Origin: an archaeon
GTDB taxonomy: Archaea; Nanobdellota; Nanobdellia; Woesearchaeales; GW2011-AR9
DNA length: 8,184 bases
Assembly: GCA_020053615.1 (NCBI GenBank)
Contig: JAGVMW010000144.1
Span: 1-8,184, forward strand
Direction of reading: 5' to 3'
The translations under genes were made by a program, and so were the position numbers. Numbering within the stretch: the stretch's first letter is position 1; each line of letters starts with the position of its first letter. The notes below the pieces were generated by a model. It had not been told where the DNA came from. It searched no databases and saw only the letters and a program-made list of their open reading frames with translations. Positions 1-5,958 of this stretch are shown in pieces.

Positions 1-765
1 AGAGAAATCATCAAATATTTGGTAAAACACAAAAAAGTGGATGTGTTAGTCACTTCTGCTGGTGGTATTGAAGAAGACATCATCAAAGTATTAAAGCCGT
101 TTGTATTGGGCGAATTTGATGTTCCAGGAAGAATGTTGTTTGAGCATGGAGTCAATCGCACCGGAAATATTTTTGTGCCGAATGATAGGTTCGCTTACTT
201 TGATAAATTCATGCAGAAATTTCTGCTGGATATATACACTAAACAAAAATCAACTGGACAAATATTCTGCCCAAAAGATTTAATCCGAGAATTAGGATTA
301 GCTATAAATGATGAAAGTTCAATCTTATATTGGGCGGCTAAGAACGATATTTCTATATTCTGTCCGGGAATAATTGACGGCTCTTTAGGAGATATGATTT
401 ACTTCTTCAAGCAAACCCACAAAGATTTTATTCTCGATGTAAGTAAAGAGATTAAAGACATTGTAAATATTGCATTGAATTCGGAGAAAACCGGAGGAAT
501 AATTTTGGGCGGCGGGATCAGCAAGCATTTCGCTTTAAACGCCAACATCTTCAAAGAAGGTTTTGATTATGTGGTATATATCAATACTGCTCAAGAGTTT
601 GACGGCTCGGATTCCGGAGCGAGAGTAGAGGAAGCGATAACTTGGGGTAAAGTTAAGGTTAATGCTCCGCATGTAAAGATATACTGCGACGCGACGATAG
701 CTTTTCCGTTGTTGGTAGCTGGAAGCTTTGCAGTGGAAGAAGGTGTGAATAATAAAGAAAACTAA
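1..765 (+). CDS. dys: Deoxyhypusine synthase, C-terminal part (5' truncated by window edge)
   Basis: Enzyme that transfers the aminobutyl group of spermidine, using NAD, onto one lysine of translation factor aIF5A, the first step of hypusine formation. The reading frame is open from base 1 (REIIKYLVKHKKVD...), so the gene starts outside the window; a TTG at 19 is internal. Family hallmarks appear in order: TSAGGIEED (NAD-binding region), GVNRTGNIFVP, then GGGISKHF, whose Lys (codon 523-525) matches the active-site lysine that forms the enzyme-substrate intermediate. These are followed by YINTAQEFDGSDSGA, EAITWGKV and DATIAFPLLVAG. The 254 residues seen are roughly the last three quarters of a typical 310-370 residue enzyme. 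The TAA stop is followed by 107 noncoding bases with no obvious terminator before the next gene. Identity is secure; only the N-terminus and promoter are missing. Confidence 0.96.
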   Translation, partial: REIIKYLVKHKKVDVLVTSAGGIEEDIIKVLKPFVLGEFDVPGRMLFEHGVNRTGNIFVPNDRFAYFDKFMQKFLLDIYTKQKSTGQIFCPKDLIRELGLAINDESSILYWAAKNDISIFCPGIIDGSLGDMIYFFKQTHKDFILDVSKEIKDIVNIALNSEKTGGIILGGGISKHFALNANIFKEGFDYVVYINTAQEFDGSDSGARVEEAITWGKVKVNAPHVKIYCDATIAFPLLVAGSFAVEEGVNNKEN

Positions 766-824
766 AATAATATGAATTAAGTTAAGTAAACTATCCTTTC
801 CATCATAAATATTCAAACCGACAG

Positions 825-867
825 CTTTTTATACCTCCTAATTTTCCTTATCCAAAAAAGAGGTGAT
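825..867 (+). promoter_or_regulatory. TATA box and Shine-Dalgarno of the small membrane protein gene
   Basis: A TATA-like CTTTTTATAC lies at 825-834. Transcription would be expected to start about 25 bases later, near 855, giving a leader of about 18 bases. GAGGTGAT at 860-867 is a full match to the archaeal anti-Shine-Dalgarno (AUCACCUC) and sits 5 bases before the ATG at 873. This is the only gene in the window with a strong ribosome binding site; the others look leaderless. The match fixes the start codon. The TATA assignment is by position and composition only. Confidence 0.7.
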
Positions 868-872
868 ATTAA

Positions 873-1079
873 ATGTGTCAATGCAAAGGTATAGTTAAGA
901 TAATAGTAGGTTTGTTGCTGCTGATGAATGCATTCATCTGGCCGCAATGGGTAGACCTGACCGGTTGGATTTCGTTTGGAGCAATCCTGATGGTAATTGG
1001 AGGAATTGCCCTACTATTCAAAGGAGGAGACTGCTGCGGTAGTTCCTGCTGCGAAGACAAACCGAAGAAAAAGAAATAG
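873..1079 (+). CDS. Small two-helix membrane protein with cysteine-rich tail
   Basis: A 68-residue protein of unknown function. After a short N-terminus with two cysteines (MCQCKG) there are two hydrophobic stretches, about residues 8-27 (IVKIIVGLLLLMNAFIWPQW region) and 32-50 (WISFGAILMVIGGIALLF). They are separated by a short loop (VDLTG). The C-terminus holds two vicinal cysteine pairs (C54-C55 and C59-C60, DCCGSSCC) and ends in four lysines. The likely topology is a helical hairpin with both Cys-bearing ends on the same side, and the poly-lysine end suggests the cytoplasmic side. The cysteines could bind a metal or be redox active, but no family function is known to me. I recall similar short proteins in DPANN-type archaeal genomes, from memory only. 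The strong Shine-Dalgarno and the downstream T-rich terminator support a real, independently transcribed gene. Confidence 0.82.
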   Translation: MCQCKGIVKIIVGLLLLMNAFIWPQWVDLTGWISFGAILMVIGGIALLFKGGDCCGSSCCEDKPKKKK

Positions 1080-1094
1080 TTTTTTTTGTTTTTT
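1080..1094 (+). terminator. T-rich intrinsic terminator
   Basis: Directly after the TAG at 1077-1079 come eight T, one G and six T on the + strand. Archaeal RNA polymerase terminates at such oligo-T runs without needing a hairpin. It would end the small membrane protein transcript before it enters the convergent HD-domain gene, whose stop is only 22 bases away. The opposite strand has A runs here, so this does not terminate the minus-strand gene. Confidence 0.7.
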
Positions 1095-1101
1095 AAATTA
1101 T

Positions 1102-2313
1102 TTATCCAACCGGCAGCAGCACATGATTAAACTTCTCTTTCTTGTCGCTTTTCATGCATTTCATACCTCGGCTGCATAAAGTAGAACAGGAAAACCCGCC
1201 GATGATATATTCCGGATCGTACAACAGTTTAGCTATTACTTCTTTCAATGCATATGCATCTTTGTAGTCGATCACTGCTCGTAGTTGCTCCTCATTAAAT
1301 TTGAAATCGGAAAAGAACTTTCGGCAGAACTCCAGCTCAGCGTTTTTACATTTCTCAAACTGTTTCCATTCCTGATGCATCCGCGCATCATACTTTCGCA
1401 CAATTCCCATATACAATCGCATGGGATGTATTATCTTTTCATCAATATCAGTAACTTCCCAAAGCCCATGTTTTTCAAATGCAAATTTCTTGAACGCTAA
1501 TTGCAGCATGGAACGAACTTCATAAATGCCTTTCTTATAGCACAGTTCTAATACTTTCAGATAAGCATCAAAAGTAGCTTTAGAACATTTAGTAAACATT
1601 CTTTCTAAAAGGTCCATGGTTTTATACCCTTCTTTCTGGCGTTTCTGCTGAAGATATCTTTTGGTGTTATTCAGGATAAACAGATTCTTGAAGCATTCAA
1701 ACAATCTCTTCTCTTCGCTGAAGCATTCTATGCTTTGAATATTGTGAGTTCTATCAGCTAATTTTATGAGAATAGCTTTCTCTTTAAGCACTTTATCCGC
1801 GAAGTTAAATATACCAGAAATGGAACGATAATAAAAATGGCGTTTATTTCTAGTAAGCATTTCCAGCAATTTCAATGTATCTTGAGCAGTTTTAATTGGA
1901 ATTTTATTCTTGGCGCAGAATTCAGCCAATTCATTTTTAATATCAGAAAAAATCTGCTGCTCACATAAATCTAATTCTTTAAGTCCGGCAGCGGTGAGTT
2001 TGATGTTGTTTTTATTTCTAAATAAATCAACCTTTTCTTCTATCCAATCGTGCATCAAAGCTACACTTAAAGTAACTTCATCTTGGACTCCTGCTTTTTT
2101 TAAATTCCAGATGACATTTAATGGATGCACAAACGCATCATTTCCATCTTTTCGGTGGGGAACATGCTTGTATTCAGCTTTAACTCGCGTATAGATGTAA
2201 GACAGCAGTGGAGAACTTTTAGAATGTGTTAATTCTTGTTCTAGAATAGTTTGCTCTTCTGGTCGCCAGTGCTCCATATATTTGTAGGTTTGGTATTCAG
2301 GAGTAGGGCGCAT
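1102..2313 (-). CDS. HD-domain phosphohydrolase resembling the hydrolase half of RelA/SpoT
   Basis: A 403-residue protein. Residues about 40-200 match the RSH-type HD fold: H63 in FVHPLNVIWNLKKAG, H88-D89 with E92-E93 in ALMHDWIEE, and D187/N191 in KLADRTHNIQ. In RelA/SpoT hydrolases the equivalent His, His-Asp and Asp bind Mn2+, the acidic pair after HD is usually ED, and the Asn contacts substrate. Here the pair is EE, a conservative change, so a metal-dependent phosphohydrolase acting on (p)ppGpp or a related nucleotide is plausible but unproven. There is an insert of about 30 residues between the HD and LADRTHN motifs relative to bacterial Rel. No synthetase or TGS domain is recognisable. 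The C-terminal half (about 230-403) is helical and charged, is not recognised, and holds CSTLCSRGMKC near the end. The ATG at 2313 is set by a TATA box about 28 bases upstream. Confidence 0.85.
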   Translation of the reverse strand: MRPTPEYQTYKYMEHWRPEEQTILEQELTHSKSSPLLSYIYTRVKAEYKHVPHRKDGNDAFVHPLNVIWNLKKAGVQDEVTLSVALMHDWIEEKVDLFRNKNNIKLTAAGLKELDLCEQQIFSDIKNELAEFCAKNKIPIKTAQDTLKLLEMLTRNKRHFYYRSISGIFNFADKVLKEKAILIKLADRTHNIQSIECFSEEKRLFECFKNLFILNNTKRYLQQKRQKEGYKTMDLLERMFTKCSKATFDAYLKVLELCYKKGIYEVRSMLQLAFKKFAFEKHGLWEVTDIDEKIIHPMRLYMGIVRKYDARMHQEWKQFEKCKNAELEFCRKFFSDFKFNEEQLRAVIDYKDAYALKEVIAKLLYDPEYIIGGFSCSTLCSRGMKCMKSDKKEKFNHVLLPVG

Positions 2314-2336
2314 TATGGTTGCGAATATGAGTTACA

Positions 2337-2350
2337 ATTTAAATCTTTGC
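2337..2350 (-). promoter_or_regulatory. TATA/BRE promoter of the HD-domain gene
   Basis: Read on the minus strand, a purine-rich BRE-like AAAG precedes ATTTAAATT, giving GCAAAGATTTAAATTG overall. The TATA centre near 2341 is about 28 bases before the ATG at 2313, so the transcript would start at or next to the start codon and be leaderless. It diverges from the rpoL promoter about 40 bases away. Confidence 0.65.
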
Positions 2351-2373
2351 TTGTTCAGTAGTGAAATCACTGC

Positions 2374-2388
2374 CGAAACGTTTATAAA
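2374..2388 (+). promoter_or_regulatory. BRE plus TATA promoter of rpoL; decides the start codon
   Basis: CGAAACG (BRE-like) is followed by TTTATAAA at 2381-2388. The usual spacing of about 26-27 bases from TATA centre to transcription start gives a start at about 2411-2413. This coincides with the second ATG (2413) and lies downstream of the first (2404), which would not be on the mRNA. Confidence 0.75.
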
Positions 2389-2412
2389 TTAGCCTTAAAG
2401 TTTATGCTTAAC

Positions 2413-2682
2413 ATGGAATTTAAAGTCATCGAAGAAAGCAAAACTAAGCTAATATTTGAGCTTAAAGGAGAAACGCACACGTTCTGTAATGCTCTAAAAC
2501 ATGAGCTGGATAGTGTCAAAGGAGTAGAGATTGCTACTTATAGAGTTGACCATCCTTTGATTGGCACTCCTAAATTTCAGCTCGAAACTAAAGGGATTGA
2601 ACCCAGAAAAGCTCTTAAAGAGGCTCTAGCTGCATTGAAGAAGAAGACCAAAGAGTTTCAGAAAGAGATAAGTGGGTTGTAG
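2413..2682 (+). CDS. rpoL: DNA-directed RNA polymerase subunit L (Rpo11)
   Basis: Subunit of archaeal RNA polymerase that pairs with Rpo3 (RpoD) to form the assembly platform, equivalent to one half of the bacterial alpha dimer and to eukaryotic Rpb11/AC19. The 89 residues show the family signature MEFKVIEESKTKLIFELKGE, then HTFCNALKHEL, then YRVDHPLIGTPKFQLETKG, and a C-terminal amphipathic helix rich in Lys (PRKALKEALAALKKK...). Length is normal for the family. An in-frame ATG nine bases upstream (2404) is less likely: family members begin at ME(F/I)KV and the TATA box places the transcript start at about 2412. No terminator is evident. The MITE insertion begins 14 bases after the stop, so it may be read into by rpoL transcription. 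Confidence 0.96.
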   Translation: MEFKVIEESKTKLIFELKGETHTFCNALKHELDSVKGVEIATYRVDHPLIGTPKFQLETKGIEPRKALKEALAALKKKTKEFQKEISGL

Positions 2683-2688
2683 GTTGTT

Positions 2689-2696
2689 AGGTAATT
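2689..2696 (+). repeat. Target-site duplication, left copy (AGGTAATT)
   Basis: AGGTAATT directly abuts the left terminal inverted repeat of the MITE-like element and is repeated exactly at 2830-2837 directly after the right repeat. An exact 8-bp match placed exactly at both ends is the expected footprint of transposition. Confidence 0.85.
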
Positions 2697-2829
2697 GTAT
2701 GTGCATAGCATCATAAGGTCAAAATTCATTCAGAATATGCCTGCGAGGGTGACAGGGGGAATTGCCCCATACGGGGATGTCACCCCAATGATAACATTCA
2801 CCAGAATTTTGAAGATGCTATGCACATAC
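2697..2829. mobile_element. MITE-like non-autonomous element, 133 bp
   Basis: The ends are perfect 16-bp inverted repeats: GTATGTGCATAGCATC at 2697-2712 and its exact reverse complement at 2814-2829. The palindrome continues inward after a small offset: TCAAAATTC at 2719-2727 pairs with GAATTTTGA at 2804-2812. Further in, GGGTGACA (2747-2754) pairs with TGTCACCC (2778-2785). The element is flanked by the exact 8-bp duplication AGGTAATT. It has no coding capacity, so it would need a transposase in trans. Transposase families that make 8-bp duplications include IS1595, IS66, IS6 and ISL3; the termini do not let me choose. The transposase fragment at the right edge of the window has no visible copy of these ends. 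As RNA it would fold into one long hairpin, so an exapted regulatory or RNA role is possible. Confidence 0.85.
2747..2785 (+). other. Apical stem with two mutually exclusive G/C hairpins inside the MITE
   Basis: Inside the closing stem GGGTGACA/TGTCACCC lie GGGG (2756-2759), CCCC (2765-2768) and GGGG (2773-2776). The central CCCC can pair with either G run, leaving loops AATTG-like or ATAC, but not with both. It is seen directly as sequence complementarity; any switching function is speculation. Confidence 0.5.
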
Positions 2830-2837
2830 AGGTAATT
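2830..2837 (+). repeat. Target-site duplication, right copy (AGGTAATT)
   Basis: Exact copy of 2689-2696 immediately after the right terminal inverted repeat. It runs into TTATC, and together AATTTATC (2834-2841) may serve as the TATA region of the small gene starting at 2870. The insertion would then have happened at the upstream edge of that promoter. Confidence 0.85.
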
Positions 2838-2869
2838 TATCTTTGCAAATAGTAAACACACTTTAAACC

Positions 2870-3037
2870 ATGCCCGATTCAACTGATGATTCTTTTAGCA
2901 GGGGTTTATTTATCAGAGATCACTATACTACTCTTGAAGATGCCGAAAAAATAAAGTTCATCTCAGATAGTTTAGAGGAATTTCTTAAAGAACAAAACAT
3001 TTCATATATTCGGCAAGATTTTTATCGTTCTGAATAG
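2870..3037 (+). CDS. Hypothetical protein, 55 residues
   Basis: An ATG at 2870 opens 55 codons ending in TAG at 3035-3037, below the usual ORF length cut-off. The protein begins MPDSTDDSFSRGLFIRD and continues with a helix-like acidic stretch (TLEDAEKIKFISDSLEEFLKE) and an aromatic/basic end (ISYIRQDFYRSE). It has no membrane segment, cysteine or recognised domain. Support: it fills an otherwise empty gap, its residue mix is protein-like with amphipathic helix potential, and an AT-rich TATA-like AATTTATC lies about 30 bases upstream, as for the leaderless genes nearby. Against: it is short, has no Shine-Dalgarno and no known homologue that I recognise. It could be a chance ORF. It does not overlap the primase promoter at about 3066-3081. 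Confidence 0.5.
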   Translation: MPDSTDDSFSRGLFIRDHYTTLEDAEKIKFISDSLEEFLKEQNISYIRQDFYRSE

Positions 3038-3065
3038 GGAGTTTCGAATCATCGTAAATATCAAA

Positions 3066-3081
3066 CGAAAGTATTTTATAT
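3066..3081 (+). promoter_or_regulatory. BRE plus TATA promoter of priS
   Basis: CGAAAG (3066-3071, BRE-like, same CGAAA core as at rpoL) is followed by TATTTTATAT (3072-3081). The TATA centre at about 3077 lies 26 bases before the ATG at 3103, which predicts a leaderless primase mRNA. No Shine-Dalgarno precedes the ATG. Confidence 0.72.
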
Positions 3082-3102
3082 CTGCCCTTCTCTCAAAATT
3101 AT

Positions 3103-5958
3103 ATGTCTCTCGACAAAGGCACCTGCCTGCGGTTCTACAAGCGTAAAGATATCCAAGAAGTATTAGTAGAACATGCTCAACGTAAAGAATTCTCCGTTCG
3201 CTATAATGAGAGCTTCGGCAAACGCCCTGATGCGTTGATGTATCCTAAAGAAGTGCTGGAATTAGCGCTCAAAGGAGCTACGTCATTCCATTGCAGCGAA
3301 GAATTGTGGGATAATCCATTGAGTTTAACTACCGGCTCGTCTCTCAAAGAGTTAGAAGCGTTGAGAGTGGGCTGGGATTTAGTATTAGATATAGACTGCA
3401 AGTTTATTGATTACAGTAAGATTTGTGCTGACTTGATTGTAAAACTATTAAAGAATTGTGAAGTTAAAGATGTCTTCTGTAAGTTTAGTGTTACCGGTGA
3501 CACCCCAGTTTTAATAAAGTATGAAAATAAAGTGCAATTAATACCTATAAAATCGGCTATTGAATTGTATAAAATTAAATCTAAATGTAAAATATTATCT
3601 CTTAATCAGAATAATTTAATTTGTTTTAGTAACATTAAAGATTATCTAATACACCAAGAAAGTGTTTTTGAAATTTATTATGAAAATAGTGCGTTCCCAA
3701 TTAAAGCTACAGGAGATCATTCTGTTTTTGTATGGGAAAAAGGGAATATTATCCAAAAAGAGGTAAGACTCCTAAGTAAAAGCGATTACCTGGTTACTTT
3801 CAAAAATGCTTCTAAACTTGAGCGCAAAGTTCCTTCTTTTGAATGGGAATTTGACTTTTTTAAAAAGAGAATTAAGAATCAAATAACAGTAACTCCTCGA
3901 CTTATGCTTTTATTGGGATATTATTTAGCAGAAGGCCATATCACCAAATGCATTCATCAAATCGGTTTTTCGTTTAATGTTAATGAAAAAGATTATATTC
4001 AGGAAGTTATAAATCTGTTAGAAGAATTTACCCATCGCAAAATTTCAATTCGACATCCGAATCCTAACTCTACACAGATACTTATCCATTCAAAAGAGTG
4101 GTATGCTTTCTTTGAACAAACCTGTGGCAAAGGAGCAAGCCATAAACATCTGCCTGATTTTGTATGGACTTTGCCTCGAGAGTATTCTGAACGGTTATTA
4201 GAGGGATGCTTGCGAGGAGATGGATATCAAAAAGGAGACTATTCAATTACAGCTAAATCTGTGTCTCACCAATTGAGCCGGGAACTAGTTTGGTTATGTA
4301 AGTTGAATAATGTCTCTTGTTCTTTAAATCATGAATTTAATAAAGAACACTTTATGCCTCAGGGGAATTTATTCAAAGGAAGTTATGTATATATGATTAA
4401 CATTCCTAAATCTGAATTACAAAACACTATTTTTTTCAGAGACAGAAATAAATATTCTCCTCATCCCAAAGGCAAGACTTATCCAACTGATGGATTACTC
4501 AAAGTATATCATCAAATTAAACCCCAACTGTTTAATAAACATCGTGCTGAGCAAATGACTTTAAGTAAAAAGTTTGCAAATTTAGAAAGAATTAATAAAG
4601 TGTTAAAGTGGTTTAAAAGTTGTGGTTCCGTAGAAATAAATAAAGAGTGTAAGTTAATTATTCACCAATATGAATCTTTGTCTATGAATGACATTATGCT
4701 TTTAAGAATTAAAAAAATAATCTTTAAACAAGATAAAGAAGAGGTATATGATTTCTCTGTAGAAAAAACTGAACGCTTTTTCGGAGGTGAATATCCAATA
4801 TTATTACATAATTCCGGGAATAAAGGTTTCCATATTGGTGTTCCGTTTGAAGCGTTCCCTTCTACCGTCGGAGCGATTGAAACCAAAACGTTATTTCCAG
4901 AAGCGGCTAAGAAAATCGCTGCGTATGTGAAAGAAAACATCAAAGAAGAGTTAGGAAAGAAAATTCTGGCGTTTGAAAACAATGACTTTGGTAAAGTAAA
5001 AGAAAAAGTAGAATTAGACGCTGGAGATATTATTAGTTACCACAAAAACAGCTACGGTGATAAAGTAGCTAAATTAAATGTGGATAAGTTTCTGGAAATT
5101 GATACGGTATTAATCTCTTCCCGACATTTGTATAGGATGCCTTACAGCCTGCATGAGAAATCAGGGTTAGTCAGCCTGCCGATTGATCCAGATAAAGTGA
5201 TGGAGTTCCAACGGGAAATGGCGCACCCGGATAAAGTGCTTATACCCATGTTTGTATTTATGGATAGAGAGAACGTAACTCCTGGAAGCGCTAAAAGATT
5301 GTTGGTACAAGCATTGGATTTTGAAGTGAAAATAAAACCGCCTGAACGGGAAAAGATAACTAGTACTAATACCAGTACTGAATTTGAAGGAGAGGAGATA
5401 GTTATTCCTGCTCCCATAAAAGAAGAATTATTTCCGCCGTGTATGAAACTTCTGCTGAAAGGCATAGATGATGGCAAGAAAAGAGCGGTATTCTGTATGA
5501 GTAATTTCTTAGGAAAAGTTGGCTGGAGCAAGAAAGAAATCGAGCAGTTTTTAGTAGAATGGAATCAGGAGAAGAATACTGATAAGCTGCGTGACAATTA
5601 TGTTATAAATCAATTACGTTATTTCAAGCCGGGAGAAAAATTGCCTCCAAACTGCGATAACGATGCTTATTACAAAACTATCGGAGTATGCAAGCCTGAT
5701 TCATTGTGTACGCACATAAAAAATCCAGTGAATTATACTCTGCTTCGCTGGAAAGACTATCTGAAAATACGCGAAGAGGAAGAGAAGCAGGAAAAGAAAG
5801 AAGAGAAACGGCGGAAGAAGGAAGAGAAGGAGAAAGCGAAAGGAGAGAAAGTAAGAGAAGAGAATCGCAAAGAGGGAGAAAAAGTAGAGAATGTTAAGAG
5901 AGAAGCAGAAAATATATCAAATAAGACCGAAGTTGCAGATGTTAACAGTGGGAGTTAA
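3103..5958 (+). CDS. priS: DNA primase catalytic subunit with intein and fused PriL-type Fe-S domain
   Basis: Archaeal/eukaryotic-type primase that makes primers for replication. The precursor is 951 residues; removing the intein (129-570) leaves 509. N-extein: the catalytic DxD is D96/D98 in DLVLDIDCKF. The exteins join as CKF/SGNKGFHIGVPFEAFP, rebuilding the SGxxGxH nucleotide-binding motif. The C-extein then has IDTVLISSRHLYRMPYSLHEKSG, the usual third motif. After a Ser/Thr/Glu linker, about residues 775-885 match the large-subunit C-terminal Fe-S domain: PPC780, PPNC851, GVC863 and DSLC869 followed by IKNPVNYTLLRW. These four cysteines would bind one 4Fe-4S cluster. A Lys/Glu-rich tail (about 887-951) ends the protein. 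No separate priL is in the window. The ATG at 3103 is supported by the TATA box 26 bases upstream. The stop overlaps the convergent pyrG stop. Confidence 0.95.
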   Translation: MSLDKGTCLRFYKRKDIQEVLVEHAQRKEFSVRYNESFGKRPDALMYPKEVLELALKGATSFHCSEELWDNPLSLTTGSSLKELEALRVGWDLVLDIDCKFIDYSKICADLIVKLLKNCEVKDVFCKFSVTGDTPVLIKYENKVQLIPIKSAIELYKIKSKCKILSLNQNNLICFSNIKDYLIHQESVFEIYYENSAFPIKATGDHSVFVWEKGNIIQKEVRLLSKSDYLVTFKNASKLERKVPSFEWEFDFFKKRIKNQITVTPRLMLLLGYYLAEGHITKCIHQIGFSFNVNEKDYIQEVINLLEEFTHRKISIRHPNPNSTQILIHSKEWYAFFEQTCGKGASHKHLPDFVWTLPREYSERLLEGCLRGDGYQKGDYSITAKSVSHQLSRELVWLCKLNNVSCSLNHEFNKEHFMPQGNLFKGSYVYMINIPKSELQNTIFFRDRNKYSPHPKGKTYPTDGLLKVYHQIKPQLFNKHRAEQMTLSKKFANLERINKVLKWFKSCGSVEINKECKLIIHQYESLSMNDIMLLRIKKIIFKQDKEEVYDFSVEKTERFFGGEYPILLHNSGNKGFHIGVPFEAFPSTVGAIETKTLFPEAAKKIAAYVKENIKEELGKKILAFENNDFGKVKEKVELDAGDIISYHKNSYGDKVAKLNVDKFLEIDTVLISSRHLYRMPYSLHEKSGLVSLPIDPDKVMEFQREMAHPDKVLIPMFVFMDRENVTPGSAKRLLVQALDFEVKIKPPEREKITSTNTSTEFEGEEIVIPAPIKEELFPPCMKLLLKGIDDGKKRAVFCMSNFLGKVGWSKKEIEQFLVEWNQEKNTDKLRDNYVINQLRYFKPGEKLPPNCDNDAYYKTIGVCKPDSLCTHIKNPVNYTLLRWKDYLKIREEEEKQEKKEEKRRKKEEKEKAKGEKVREENRKEGEKVENVKREAENISNKTEVADVNSGS
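3487..4812 (+). mobile_element. LAGLIDADG intein in PriS (442 residues)
   Basis: Self-splicing protein insert with a homing endonuclease. It begins at Ser129 (SVTGDTPVLI, block A) and ends at His569-Asn570 (YPILLHN, block G), with Ser571 as the +1 residue, so splicing would use serine at both junctions. Block B is TGDH, with H206. Block F is VYDFSVEKTERFFGG. Two LAGLIDADG helices are visible: LMLLLGYYLAEG at 268-278 (acidic E277) and LLEGCLRGDG at 365-374 (acidic D373). The endonuclease is therefore probably intact. The reading frame is unbroken. The DNA is visibly richer in A/T and uses more AAT/TTT/ATT codons than the flanking extein, consistent with horizontal acquisition. Insertion in a catalytic motif is typical for inteins because imprecise loss is lethal. 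Confidence 0.95.
5433..5760 (+). other. PriL-CTD-like iron-sulfur domain region of the primase ORF
   Basis: This encodes about residues 778-885 of the primase. The cysteines at 780, 851, 863 and 869 (codons 5440, 5653, 5689 and 5707) have the long-then-short spacing of archaeal PriL C-terminal domains: one early PPC, then three clustered cysteines. They are followed by the conserved basic/Asn-Pro segment IKNPVNYT. In known primases this domain helps start primer synthesis by contacting template and initiating nucleotide. Its presence on the PriS chain suggests that one polypeptide supplies both functions. A fifth Cys in AVFCMSN is not part of the pattern. Confidence 0.8.

Noticed and set aside
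19..765. TTG at 19 as the start of deoxyhypusine synthase
   Set aside because: The frame is open and family-like from base 1 and the protein would lack a large part of the enzyme; the gene simply enters from the left edge.
2404..2412. First ATG of rpoL (adds MLN)
   Set aside because: The TATA box at 2381-2388 predicts transcript start near 2412, and family members begin at ME-hydrophobic-KV, matching the ATG at 2413.
2697..2829. Signal recognition particle or RNase P RNA, because of the long closing stem
   Set aside because: No conserved SRP domain IV loop or RNase P core motifs are present, and the exact flanking duplication is better explained by transposition.
4662..5531. Open frames on the minus strand opposite the primase
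   Set aside because: They lie antisense to conserved intein and primase motifs, lack promoters or ribosome sites, and their translations are low-information shadows.
5706..5897. A + strand open frame overlapping the primase tail
   Set aside because: It arises from the purine-rich repeat tract read in another frame (Arg/Glu/Ser-rich) and overlaps the well-supported Fe-S domain and tail.
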